34,982 bases of DNA from Microcaldota archaeon (GTDB taxonomy: Archaea; Micrarchaeota; Micrarchaeia; Anstonellales; Bilamarchaeaceae): NCBI GenBank assembly GCA_016926175.1, contig JAFGPA010000005.1:1-34982 (forward strand). Direction: 5' to 3'. Below the pieces are notes generated by a model, which was not told the origin of the DNA, made no database searches, and saw only the letters and a program-made list of their open reading frames with translations. Positions 17,022 through 26,644 of the stretch are shown in pieces. Each line of letters opens with the position of its first letter. Position 1 is the first letter of the stretch. A program made the position numbers and the translations under genes.

Positions 17022-17777
17022 ATGAAGGTTGAAAAATACATTCTAGATGAACTTGAAAAGAAAAAAGGGCTGTTATTTGCGCTTATTGATCCAATCGATT
17101 ACAAATCCCTTGAAGATGCAGTGAAAACAGCAAAAAATGCGGATGAAGGGGGCGCAGATATAATCCTCATAGGGGGAAGTACCGGGGTTCAGGGCGATGT
17201 CCTTGATACCGTAACAAAAGAAATCAAACAGGTTGTTTCCAGGCCGGTGGTTCTTTTTCCAGGCAACATAGGGACACTGACAAAATATGCAGATGCGGTA
17301 TATTTTATGTCTATGCTGAATTCCAGAAATCCCTACTGGATAACCCAGGCACAGATGCTTGCGGCACCTGTTATGAAACACTATGGCATCGAACCTCTTC
17401 CAGTTGCGTACACTGTTGTTGAGCCGGGCGGAACTGTTGGCTGGGTGGGCGATGCAAAACTGATTCCAAGAAAAAAGCCAAAAATTGCAGCTGCCTATGC
17501 CCTTGCAGCCGAGTATATGGGGTTCAGGTTTTTCATCACCGATGCCGGCTCCGCACCTGCAGAAGGCCACATACCGCTTGAAATGATAAGAGCCGTAAGG
17601 TCAGCGATCAGCATTCCATATGTTGTTGCAGGAGGTATAAAAACACCGGATCAGGCAAAGTCTGTTATGAGGGCCGGAGCAGATATTATCCAGGTTGGCA
17701 CTGCATTTGAACATGAAAACGCCGTTGCAAAGGTAAAGGAAATGGTAAAGGCAGTGCGGGAGGGGGCGAAAAAATGA
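17022..17777 (+). CDS. Geranylgeranylglyceryl phosphate synthase
   Basis: LFALIDPIDY, DIILIGGSTGVQ, VVLFPGN, LPVAYTVVEPGGTVGWVGDAKLIPRKKP, YVVAGGIKTPDQAKSVMRAGADIIQVGTAFE. Confidence 0.96.
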   Translation: MKVEKYILDELEKKKGLLFALIDPIDYKSLEDAVKTAKNADEGGADIILIGGSTGVQGDVLDTVTKEIKQVVSRPVVLFPGNIGTLTKYADAVYFMSMLNSRNPYWITQAQMLAAPVMKHYGIEPLPVAYTVVEPGGTVGWVGDAKLIPRKKPKIAAAYALAAEYMGFRFFITDAGSAPAEGHIPLEMIRAVRSAISIPYVVAGGIKTPDQAKSVMRAGADIIQVGTAFEHENAVAKVKEMVKAVREGAKK

Positions 17778-18445
17778 ACATTTCATTCATAGAATTCCTT
17801 GCAAAAAATGATGCAATAAGATTTGGGGAATTTACCCTTAAAAGCGGGAGACCATCCCCCTATTTCATTGACATGGGCGTGCTGTCAACAGGCATGCAGT
17901 CAGCACAGCTCGGACAATACTATGCAACTGCCATAAAGGATAAGTTCGGGGAAAATTTCGACATTGTTTTTGGCCCTGCATACAAGGCAATACCTCTTGC
18001 AATAAGCACTGTTATTGCACTAGGCAGCAATGGAATAAATAAAAAATGGCTCTATGACAGGAAGGAAATGAAAATTCACGGGGCGGATGCAAATTCTGTT
18101 TTTGTCGGCTCGCAGACCATAGATCATGGCCAGCGCATAATACTTGTCGATGATGTGATGACTACCGGCGGAACAAAAATTGATGCAATAGAGAAGGTCA
18201 GTAAAACATTGAAATGTGAAGTTGTTGGAATCATAATCGCAGTTGACCGGATGGAAAAAGGGCAATACAAGAATGCCCTGGAGGAATTCAATGAAAAGAC
18301 AGGCATTCCGGTTTATTCAATAGAAAACATCCAGAATATCTTTGCCTACCTGAGTGAAAATGCCGTTGATGGAACAAAATACATTGACAGTGAAACTTTT
18401 GAAGCATATAAATCATATATGAGGAAATACGGGGCGCCTATATAA
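17774..18445 (+). CDS. pyrE: Orotate phosphoribosyltransferase
   Basis: FTLKSGRPSPYFIDMG, FGPAYKAIPLA, PRPP motif RIILVDDVMTTGGTKIDA. Confidence 0.95.
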   Translation: MNISFIEFLAKNDAIRFGEFTLKSGRPSPYFIDMGVLSTGMQSAQLGQYYATAIKDKFGENFDIVFGPAYKAIPLAISTVIALGSNGINKKWLYDRKEMKIHGADANSVFVGSQTIDHGQRIILVDDVMTTGGTKIDAIEKVSKTLKCEVVGIIIAVDRMEKGQYKNALEEFNEKTGIPVYSIENIQNIFAYLSENAVDGTKYIDSETFEAYKSYMRKYGAPI

Positions 18446-19409
18446 AATCCAAAAATTTGTCATCTATTTCTGTTACTTCAAGCCTGGTGCACTTTGCACT
18501 GGTTCCAAGCTCTCCTGCAATGCTCGGTTCGGTCCTTCCATTGTCGCCTGAAACCATTTCCTTTATGTATGTACCGGCTTCTGCCTTCACACTTATTGTT
18601 GCCTTAGTTCCATGATATTCTATTATTTCCACCTGCTTCAGCTTCCTGTGCCTTACCAGGTCTGCCCTTCTGTGTGCAACTCTTGTGGGAGTTTTCTGTA
18701 ACAGCGTTTTTCCCATCATGGATATTATTTTTCCAAGATCTTTTTCTGTTACCTCCCTTCCTAATTCAACTTCAGCCCGGTAGGTCTTGTCAAAATGCGA
18801 TTCAGTGACAAATTCCAGCATCCTTCGCTTCACGAATCTCAGGTCCGCTACGCTTACATCCCCGCGTATTTGCATTTCCATCAATTTGAGGTCAATATTC
18901 CGGATTCCAGGATTTTTTATCTCAAGAATAAATGCTCTTCCAGCGCTGTTTGTGGCATCAACATCCTCCCGCCCTGAAGCATGCAGAACATAATCATCCG
19001 CCTGCCCTGCTTTTTTGAACGGTTCTCCTATTCTTTCTTCTATCGATTCATAGTATTTTGTTCCGTCGGGTGCTTTCCACCTGCTTTGGGACAAGCCTGC
19101 AGAATGTTTTTTGTATCTTCCAAAAACAAACAAATTGGTTTTTTCAAGCGTTACCTTGTTTTTCCTGAAGTCAAATATAATCCTGACATCCCCTTCAACA
19201 GCATAATTTTTGCCGAGTTTTTCTGTAATGGTCCTGTTTATCCTGTTCTTTATGCTTTCATTTCCCAGCCTGATGTCCCATTCTTTTTCTTCCTCTATCA
19301 TCCATTCATCAGGAATCTTAGTTGAAATTGAATAGCTGCTGGCATCTCCAAGAAGCTCATTTGCCCTGCTGATCATTTCAGCAAGAGCCTGCTCTTCAAA
19401 GGCCATCAA
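18438..19409 (-). CDS. pus10: Archaeal tRNA pseudouridine synthase Pus10
   Basis: HASGREDVDATNSAGRAFILEIKNP, TPTRVAHRRADLVRHRKL, AEAGTYIKEMVSGDNGRTEPSIAGELGTSAKCTRLEVTEI. Confidence 0.95.
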   Translation of the reverse strand: MMAFEEQALAEMISRANELLGDASSYSISTKIPDEWMIEEEKEWDIRLGNESIKNRINRTITEKLGKNYAVEGDVRIIFDFRKNKVTLEKTNLFVFGRYKKHSAGLSQSRWKAPDGTKYYESIEERIGEPFKKAGQADDYVLHASGREDVDATNSAGRAFILEIKNPGIRNIDLKLMEMQIRGDVSVADLRFVKRRMLEFVTESHFDKTYRAEVELGREVTEKDLGKIISMMGKTLLQKTPTRVAHRRADLVRHRKLKQVEIIEYHGTKATISVKAEAGTYIKEMVSGDNGRTEPSIAGELGTSAKCTRLEVTEIDDKFLDFI

Positions 19410-19753
19410 AACAATTCCCTGTGCGGTTCAGAAGGAAGTGCATGCTTTATCCTGTAACCTTCAATAATCAGCGTTGCCCGTTCAATCTTCTCTTTCATAC
19501 CCCTTATCCTGTCTTCCGGAAGTCTTTCAATAAACAGTCCAAAATCAGCCAGTGTTGTGGTGCCATTGTTGCTCATCATGTCAAGAACATCGATAACAAT
19601 CTGTTTTCCCTTTGGTCCGCTTCCCCATATGCTCAGGGCCAGTGCTACCTGGTTGATGAAATGACCTTTATCAGATTCGCTCATATCCTTCCATTTATTA
19701 AGAATTTTTTCCTTGCTTTCCTCATCAAGAATATCCATCATCCTCTCACCCAT
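19406..19753 (-). CDS. Hypothetical protein (115 aa)
   Basis: Overlaps the pus10 start by 4 nt and the upstream gene by 16 nt. Confidence 0.65.
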   Translation of the reverse strand: MGERMMDILDEESKEKILNKWKDMSESDKGHFINQVALALSIWGSGPKGKQIVIDVLDMMSNNGTTTLADFGLFIERLPEDRIRGMKEKIERATLIIEGYRIKHALPSEPHRELF

Positions 19754-20061
19754 TTTTTGAAATTTATGGATTTGCTTTCTGTGGCTGTTTCAAGCTCTTC
19801 CCCAAGCTTTAGTGCTGCATCCAATGCAGTTGCCGTCATATGCCTGCTTATCCGCGTTTCTTCTATGCGCTTTGCAACCAGCTGGCCAATATCTGATTTT
19901 CTTGGCTTTGCAGTCCGAAGTTCTCTTGATTCAATTGCCGTCTGTTCATATCTCCTCAGGTTTTCCATCGAGAATCTTGGCCCTGACTGAAAAACATCAT
20001 CAAGAAATTCATTGAACCGTTCTCTTATATCCGTTTTTTTCTTTTGTGCAGGCTGAACCAT
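19738..20061 (-). CDS. Hypothetical protein (107 aa), helical and charged
   Basis: First ORF of the pus10 transcription unit; MVQPAQKKKTDIRERFNEFLDDVFQSGPRF... Confidence 0.65.
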   Translation of the reverse strand: MVQPAQKKKTDIRERFNEFLDDVFQSGPRFSMENLRRYEQTAIESRELRTAKPRKSDIGQLVAKRIEETRISRHMTATALDAALKLGEELETATESKSINFKKWVRG

Positions 20062-20150
20062 GCTAGCTATTCACGGCTATTGTTTATAAGAATTTCAGAG
20101 ATACTTTTTTAAGCATCATTACGCATCTATTGTAACATTGAGGCAATAAA

Positions 20151-20903
20151 ATGGCATTTTCAAAGCGGGTGGCACTTCTCAGTTGCGAACCACATGATCA
20201 GGAACCAATAGAATTCAAAGGTAAAAAACGCACAGTGCGCGACATCATATCCATTGGCTTGAAAGGCCATGGCCTTGAACCGATAATCTATTTTTCGAGA
20301 GATAAATGCGAGTTTCCAAAAAAAGGCGTTTTTGCAGGCATCATAATCGGCGGCTCAAAGCTCAGCATATTTGATTCAGATATTGAAAAACATGACTGGA
20401 TGAAGAAACTTCTTGATTTTATCCGGGAGAGCCATGGAAAAGTCCCCATTCTGGGCCTTTGTTTTGGTCACCAGGCCATTGCCCGGGCTTTCGGAGGGAC
20501 CTTGAAAAACTATGGTCCTGGGATATGTTATGAAGTCGGCCTTTCAGGGGTTTATCTTACAGAGCAGGCAAAAAAAGATCCACTGTTTTCAGGAGTTCCG
20601 GAACAATTCAGTGCGCTTTTTTCCCATTTTTCCTATGTATCTTATCTGCCTGATTCTGTTGTTCTCTGCCTTTCTTCAAACCCTGAAAACAAAAGCATAC
20701 AGGCATTCAGGGTTGGAGAAGTGACCTGGGGGCTGCAGTTTCATCCTGAGTACTCCCTGGAAGGCATCCGGGATCTCATTACTGCAAGAAGGGAAATGAT
20801 AAAACATCTGATTGATGTTGATGCCGCACTGAAAAGCCTTGATGATTCGAAAAGATTCGATATCATCCCATTCCGTAATTTTGCAGCAATCCTAAAAGAA
20901 TGA
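20151..20903 (+). CDS. Class I glutamine amidotransferase-like protein
   Basis: PILGLCFGHQAIARAFGG (nucleophile Cys) and WGLQFHPEYSLEG (His/Glu). Confidence 0.92.
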   Translation: MAFSKRVALLSCEPHDQEPIEFKGKKRTVRDIISIGLKGHGLEPIIYFSRDKCEFPKKGVFAGIIIGGSKLSIFDSDIEKHDWMKKLLDFIRESHGKVPILGLCFGHQAIARAFGGTLKNYGPGICYEVGLSGVYLTEQAKKDPLFSGVPEQFSALFSHFSYVSYLPDSVVLCLSSNPENKSIQAFRVGEVTWGLQFHPEYSLEGIRDLITARREMIKHLIDVDAALKSLDDSKRFDIIPFRNFAAILKE

Positions 20904-23258
20904 GTCAAGGCTCTGCTGTTTCCCCCCATGCCTCATGCTGTATTCATCATATCCAAGTTCTTTCATTATTTTCATTACTGCAGGAAGAATCTGATGGCTG
21001 ATGTAATACTCGGGGTCATAGTCTTTTGCAAGCTCTATTGGTTCTGCCTTTTCAGAAATAGTTGTCCCCTTCTTTCCTACAACATAGGATATCATGCTTC
21101 CTTTTTCTGCTGTCATGCCTGCCTTTATCATCTTCTTGGCTGCACTTAATTCCGGACTTTTTACCTCATAGCTGCCTGGATTCTTGTTCAGCTGTGTGCT
21201 TATTGCAAGCATTTCCAGAGGCACTTTTCCCGAGCTGATTTCCTGTATCATTTCGCGGATGATCTTTACGGCTTTTTCCTTGCTTCCGTCAATCAGGATT
21301 GCCTCTAAAACTTGTTTTTGTGTTTGTTTCGCAACTTTTGACCAGTCTCTTCTTACAAGTTCAAATCCCCGGATCTTGATTCTTCCGTCTTCTGCAAGAA
21401 GAGCATATTTTTTCTTGGCACCCTTTTCCTCTCCTTTTTTGCTTACAAAAACACCGCGTGGATAGAATCCTTCAAGCTCCAGCTCCATTTTTTCAGGTAA
21501 TTCGTTATTTATGTCGTTCATGAACTTCAAAACATCGTTTTTTTCCCTGTAGATCAAAAATACCGAATCAGTATCGGCATAAAGCACCTGGAATCCCTGC
21601 TTTTCTGCCTTTTCAATTGTTTCGTTAATATGTTTTCTCCCCCAAGCTGTCACGCTTTCTGCACACGGTCTCGAATACCATCTTGATCTTGCATACCCAA
21701 GATAACCATAAAATGAATTTGAAAGTATTTTCAGGGCCTGAGACCTTGCACTTATCCTTATGTATTCCTCACTTTCCTTATCAAGCTCTTTCAGTTCCCC
21801 CTTTATTTTTGATCGCATATCCACAAGATAGTCGAGAACCTCCGGAATAAGTCCAGTTTCTTTTTCTGAGAATTTAGCATTTGTGGGCGAGAGATGAACA
21901 GCTTCGCCATCTTCAACAAGAGTGCCGGGATCAATATTATAGGAAACTATTATGGAGGGATACAGCCCCCTGAAATCGAGGACAGCCATATTCTCGTAAA
22001 TTCCTGGTTCCGGCAGCTTTACAAAAGCCCCCTGTATAGGAGCATTTATCCTTTCAAAAACCGATTCTCCTGCAGGCCTTCTGGGAATGATCATCTTTCT
22101 CCTGCAGGCATGAAACATCAGCAGGCTCTCCACGAGCTGCCCGCTTGTGGACAATGATGTCTGAAACAATGGCATTTTGGCAACAGATGACATTTCTACT
22201 TCCAGAGGCAGGAATCTTTCTCCAAGAGCCTTTGTAAGCTCTGAATCAACAAGAGAATATTCTGCCAGTTTGTCAATATCTCCGCTGTCCCAGAGCTTCC
22301 ATATCTCCTCTTTTTTTACATCAATTTTCTTCTTTCCAAGAACATCCTCTGCTACAGCATCAAGAGTGTATTTTTGCACCTTTATAACTCCAATAAAGCC
22401 GAATAGCCTGGCAATTGGATAAATGTCAAAATGAATTCTTCCTTTGATTTCAAAGCCTTTTATCAATCCTTTTTTCATTTCCCTCAGATGGCCTCTAAAA
22501 CGGCCAAGATCAAGTTTTATCCCAAGGACATCTGATCTTGCTTTCAGATAGGGAAGGTCAAAAGTAGCTGAATTATAGCCCACCAGGACATCAGGATTTT
22601 CCTGCTTTACAATCTCTACAAACCTTTCCAGCATCTGTTTTTCATCCTTTACAGTTTCCACGAACCTGTTTTTTGATTTTTTGCAGCTTATTACCCCTTT
22701 TTTGTCACCTGCATAGCTGATCATGATTATTGGATCCTTATGCTCTCTGGGGGCACCCACCGGATTATATGTTTCAATGTCAAATGCCAGGATTTTCAGC
22801 TTTGGCGCTTCTTTTGACTGTATTTTCAGGATTTTCCTGATGAATCTGCCTTCTCTTTCATAGGTTATAATGTCAAATGGGGAAATCTGCATGTCATATA
22901 TGAACCTTCTTGCAAATGGTATGCTGTATTCATAGCAGGGAAAAGGTATTGCCTGCCTTATTACAGGTACATCCGCCGGTATCCTGCACATGACCTTGAT
23001 AAATCTCTTTTTTTCCAGCCCTACCTGTTTTTCTACAATTTTGACGTCCTTTGGCGAAGTCAGTTCCCCGTTTTTTCTTTGGGTTTCAATATTCAGGAAT
23101 TCATCTGCCCTTTCCACCGGTCCTTCTACCAAGAAATAGGGATCCTGCTGATAATACAACTTCACTGTTTTTCTGCCTTTGAGAAGAAGCGTGACGTATG
23201 TCTTGCCCTCCCGGACAACATAACCGGCATCAATAAAATAAGCCTTCTTTCTCTTCAT
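20892..23258 (-). CDS. polB: Family B DNA polymerase with C-terminal PIP box
   Basis: Exo I LAFDIETY, Exo II VGYNSATFDLPYL, Pol A DFRGLYPSII, KILSNSFYGYLGY, Pol C YADTDSVFL; C-terminus QQSLDSFF matches the PIP consensus. Confidence 0.97.
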   Translation of the reverse strand: MKRKKAYFIDAGYVVREGKTYVTLLLKGRKTVKLYYQQDPYFLVEGPVERADEFLNIETQRKNGELTSPKDVKIVEKQVGLEKKRFIKVMCRIPADVPVIRQAIPFPCYEYSIPFARRFIYDMQISPFDIITYEREGRFIRKILKIQSKEAPKLKILAFDIETYNPVGAPREHKDPIIMISYAGDKKGVISCKKSKNRFVETVKDEKQMLERFVEIVKQENPDVLVGYNSATFDLPYLKARSDVLGIKLDLGRFRGHLREMKKGLIKGFEIKGRIHFDIYPIARLFGFIGVIKVQKYTLDAVAEDVLGKKKIDVKKEEIWKLWDSGDIDKLAEYSLVDSELTKALGERFLPLEVEMSSVAKMPLFQTSLSTSGQLVESLLMFHACRRKMIIPRRPAGESVFERINAPIQGAFVKLPEPGIYENMAVLDFRGLYPSIIVSYNIDPGTLVEDGEAVHLSPTNAKFSEKETGLIPEVLDYLVDMRSKIKGELKELDKESEEYIRISARSQALKILSNSFYGYLGYARSRWYSRPCAESVTAWGRKHINETIEKAEKQGFQVLYADTDSVFLIYREKNDVLKFMNDINNELPEKMELELEGFYPRGVFVSKKGEEKGAKKKYALLAEDGRIKIRGFELVRRDWSKVAKQTQKQVLEAILIDGSKEKAVKIIREMIQEISSGKVPLEMLAISTQLNKNPGSYEVKSPELSAAKKMIKAGMTAEKGSMISYVVGKKGTTISEKAEPIELAKDYDPEYYISHQILPAVMKIMKELGYDEYSMRHGGKQQSLDSFF

Positions 23259-23325
23259 ACTGACTTATTGAATGAAAAGTAATAAAACCACTAATAAGAA
23301 AAACAACAAAAAAAGGCGATAAAAC

Positions 23326-24069
23326 TTATTTCCTCAATGAAGATTCCTTGCCTACGAGCTCAGAAAGGACCTCCTCATGGATAAATCTCCTTCCGCCGAT
23401 CTTGACATGGGGTATTCTTCCACGGTCCAGCCTTCTTTCGAACGCATTCCTCTTGATCCTTATCCCGCCCTTGTGCAATTCCTTGATTGCCTGGCTGACG
23501 GAATAGTAATTTGAGCTTATGTGTGTCAATGCATCTACGGCATCTCTCGGGACAAGCCTTCTTGTTCCGAATTTGACAGAAGGAATCGATCCTTTTTCAA
23601 TTCTTCCTATAAATGCCCTGAAATTGATTTTTGGGTTGGATTTCTTGTAGTTTTCATATGCCTCTTTTACGGTGTAAAATTCGCTCTTTGTGCTTGTGAT
23701 ATCGTCAAGAACAGATTTGGGTATGTATCTCTTTCTTCCAACCTTTACGAATGGTATGGTTCCACGTTCAATTCTTCCGCCAAATGCCCTGAATGATATG
23801 AATACTCCGCTATTTTTCAGGTAATCATATGCGGATCTTACTGAATATAAATCATGTTTGCCTTCAAGCTCATCTTCAGATGCTTTCTGTCGGTAGAGAT
23901 TCTGGGCCACCTTAAAAACATTGCCTATGGAAGAGGACAAGCTTTTTTCAGTCTTCTCTCTTTCCTTTCGAATTTCTCCAACATCAATAGACTTAAATCT
24001 GTCGACAAAGTCATCATCGATTTCTGTTTCAATTATTATCTTTTTTCCACGAGGCATGATATCACCCAA
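23326..24069 (-). CDS. Protein with three tandem excisionase/MerR-like HTH domains
   Basis: Three repeats with signature Y-[ST]-V-x2-A...RAFxGRIERGxIPxVKxGxRRxIPxxV, exact 57-aa spacing, after an N-terminal charged region of about 70 aa. Confidence 0.8.
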   Translation of the reverse strand: MGDIMPRGKKIIIETEIDDDFVDRFKSIDVGEIRKEREKTEKSLSSSIGNVFKVAQNLYRQKASEDELEGKHDLYSVRSAYDYLKNSGVFISFRAFGGRIERGTIPFVKVGRKRYIPKSVLDDITSTKSEFYTVKEAYENYKKSNPKINFRAFIGRIEKGSIPSVKFGTRRLVPRDAVDALTHISSNYYSVSQAIKELHKGGIRIKRNAFERRLDRGRIPHVKIGGRRFIHEEVLSELVGKESSLRK

Positions 24070-24087
24070 TTATTGTAATTTATGCAT

Positions 24088-24106
24088 TTGTATGTTTTCC
24101 ATACAA
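24088..24106 (-). promoter_or_regulatory. Perfect 7-bp inverted repeat; candidate operator for the triple-HTH gene
   Basis: TTGTATG-TTTTC-CATACAA, 19-37 nt upstream of the start at 24069; flanked further upstream by the palindromic TATA-like GTTTATAAAC (24123-24132). Confidence 0.45.
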
Positions 24107-24156
24107 TACTATAAACAACACAGTTTATAAACATAATGTTTGTGAGGCTTACTCGT

Positions 24157-25407
24157 CTATGCTTTTGATTTTATGCGAAATACCAGATAAATGGCTAAAA
24201 TCGCTATAAAACCACCACTTATTATGTAAAATAATGGCATTCCCTGATCTTCTGGCTCTGTTTTTTGTGTATCTGTCTGGTTTTGTGTGTCCGGGTCTCT
24301 GACTGTCAAAGTGGAGAATTTACCATCAATTGTGGCCCTGTTTTCTGCCCTGTCCTTTACATCTGCTCTAAACTGAACGATGCTGTTTGGTGGTAATTGT
24401 GGAAATTCAACAGCAAAACTATTAAAACCTGTCGCAAATACCGTTGCCGAATCCCATGGCGTTGTTGCATCTGCGGGTTCCAGCCTGTAATTTACCCTCA
24501 TAGAAGTAACTTCGATGCCTGATGCAAATATTCCTTCATCTGTAACCTGGATGTTCAACCTTGTCCTGTTATTCACAACCTCTGCAAATATCTCTCCGAA
24601 TGTCGGTGCATGAACGTCATAAATAACTTCTATTTTGGCATTTTCTGCAGGAACCAGCATTCCTGATTTTACAATTCCTCTGTATACTACCTCATACTCT
24701 ATGTATTCCCCATATGCCCTTTCAGAGTAATAGATACCATTGTGCAATGTTATGGTCTCTCCGAGAATGGTTATTGTTGCCGGTATATGATCGCCCCTGT
24801 CATCCTTTGTTTCAACCTGAATATTGCTGTATGGAAAAATCACTGTGAAATCAACATCTTCATCCACAACTATTGTTCCGCTTTTTTTTGCAGCTTCAAA
24901 ATTTGCAAGATAGCTGTGGCTTCCTTTTGGAAAATGGAATTTTGCATAGCCGTTTTTGTCTGTTTTCTTAAGTTTGTCTCCAATGGTAACCGAGGCATTT
25001 GAAAGGCCGGCATTGTACTGGTCCTTTACATAAAAGTTAATGGGATAGACCTCCCTGAACTGTATATCGATTATGGGCCCGTGTTCCAGTGCTTTCACTG
25101 AAATGCTTTGGTTTATCCCTTCCACCCTTGCATAAGCCCATATTGTGCAGTCAATTTCGCGTACAGTTGTCCCCTGATTTCTTATAAGATAATGCACTTT
25201 TCCGTTTTCGTCAGTCAATCTTGGAACTGTTGTGAAGTATTTTTCTCCAAATGAAGTGCCAGGGTCATACCTGATCCATACTTCGGCATTTTGTATTGGC
25301 CGAAACTTTGCATCAAGCACCCGCAAATCAAATTCAACTGTTTTTCCGGAACAGTCCACGGCAAAAGCAGGCGCCAGTAAAAGTAGCAAAATAATAATCT
25401 CTTTCAT
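24157..25407 (-). CDS. Secreted surface protein with Ig/carboxypeptidase-regulatory-like beta domains and C-terminal TM anchor
   Basis: Signal peptide MKEIIILLLLLAPAFA (internal start 25407 preferred to 25428); beta-rich repeats with AEVWIRYDPG, NASVTIGDKLKKTDKNGYAKFHFPKG; C-terminal LFYIISGGFIAILAIYLVFRIKSKA. Confidence 0.75.
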   Translation of the reverse strand: MKEIIILLLLLAPAFAVDCSGKTVEFDLRVLDAKFRPIQNAEVWIRYDPGTSFGEKYFTTVPRLTDENGKVHYLIRNQGTTVREIDCTIWAYARVEGINQSISVKALEHGPIIDIQFREVYPINFYVKDQYNAGLSNASVTIGDKLKKTDKNGYAKFHFPKGSHSYLANFEAAKKSGTIVVDEDVDFTVIFPYSNIQVETKDDRGDHIPATITILGETITLHNGIYYSERAYGEYIEYEVVYRGIVKSGMLVPAENAKIEVIYDVHAPTFGEIFAEVVNNRTRLNIQVTDEGIFASGIEVTSMRVNYRLEPADATTPWDSATVFATGFNSFAVEFPQLPPNSIVQFRADVKDRAENRATIDGKFSTLTVRDPDTQNQTDTQKTEPEDQGMPLFYIISGGFIAILAIYLVFRIKSKA

Positions 25408-25433
25408 GAAGTCTATAGTTGCTGCCAAAACTT

Positions 25434-26600
25434 TTAAAACTCTCCAATCGTCGTCTGCCTTGCCTTCAGCATCTCTCTCATAACAGTCCCCTGTTCAATG
25501 AATCTTGATACTGGCAGCTTCAGCCTTGTGGAAACATAATTCATTGCTCCTCTGAAATCTTCAAACTCTCTTGGTTTTTCTTTCATTGCGTTTCTTACAT
25601 TCTCCCTTACATTAAACACCCCCAGGGGGATGTATTTTTCATATGCTTCGCGCAGAACTATTGCTCCGGCCTGCTTTTTCATTGCATGCAATCCTTCCAG
25701 CACACCGAATTTGCAACTGTAGTAGCATCCGCCCACAGTTGAATATTCTGTTTTTGGCTTCCAGAATTCATGATCTGCAAATATCATTTCTTCCCGCCCC
25801 ATAATGTGTATAAAAGCTTCTATCCATTCATATTGCCACGGCGTCGGCAACAAAATGACTGCATAGTAGTTGTTCAGGCTTGAAAATTCAAATACCTGAA
25901 AACTGTGGAGGATGTCAAAATATTTTACCTGCTGATAAAGATGATCGGCAAGCATGCTGTCAACTGCTGTAATGGACCATCTTGTCGGAACAAGCTTTCT
26001 GTTTTTTCCAATTCCCATTGTTCCTGTGGACAATGCCTTCTGCATCTGTGAAACCAGCACATGTTTGCCATACAATTTTGTAACCGCCTCTTTTGCCTTC
26101 AGATCAGTATCGTAGTGTACATGCTCCAGATCCCTGTTCCATTTCACATTTGCAATGTCAAACCTTTCCAGTCCTGCACTTGGCCCGAATGGCTGGTGTT
26201 CATCATCAAAAGTGAATCCCCGGGGCTTTGTTTTGAATTCCGCTTCGCTCTGGACCGATTCCTCTGCCAGCGATATTTCCTGCAGTTTTCCAACAAGCCT
26301 GTTTTCAACATCATGGATGTCAACAAGCTGTTTCCCCCTGACAAGATCCATCCTGAAATTTATTATTTCCTCCTGGCTCTTATGCTTTGGAATCCATTGT
26401 TCAGGAGTGTCAAGAATGGAACTCTCGCCATAATCTGCTATCATAGGCCCAATTGCAACCTTTGGATAACCGGCCTTGCCGATAAAAACAGAAGGCGGAC
26501 TGCTGCCATCCATTTTTTCATCCAGTTCAACAGACTTCCATCTCATTCCTGAAGTTATTTTCTTCAGATAGGCTCCTTTGCCCATTGCCATTATAAGCAA
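25434..26600 (-). CDS. nreA: Nre-family archaeal DNA repair protein (NreA-like)
   Basis: SSPPSVFIGKAGYPKVAIGPM, NRKLVPTRWSITAVDSMLADHL, GGCYYSCKFGVLEGL; C-terminal QTTIGEF resembles a PIP motif. Confidence 0.92.
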   Translation of the reverse strand: MLIMAMGKGAYLKKITSGMRWKSVELDEKMDGSSPPSVFIGKAGYPKVAIGPMIADYGESSILDTPEQWIPKHKSQEEIINFRMDLVRGKQLVDIHDVENRLVGKLQEISLAEESVQSEAEFKTKPRGFTFDDEHQPFGPSAGLERFDIANVKWNRDLEHVHYDTDLKAKEAVTKLYGKHVLVSQMQKALSTGTMGIGKNRKLVPTRWSITAVDSMLADHLYQQVKYFDILHSFQVFEFSSLNNYYAVILLPTPWQYEWIEAFIHIMGREEMIFADHEFWKPKTEYSTVGGCYYSCKFGVLEGLHAMKKQAGAIVLREAYEKYIPLGVFNVRENVRNAMKEKPREFEDFRGAMNYVSTRLKLPVSRFIEQGTVMREMLKARQTTIGEF

Positions 26601-26644
26601 TTAGAAGTTTCAGATAATAAACATTCACACAGATCATTTCCGCA

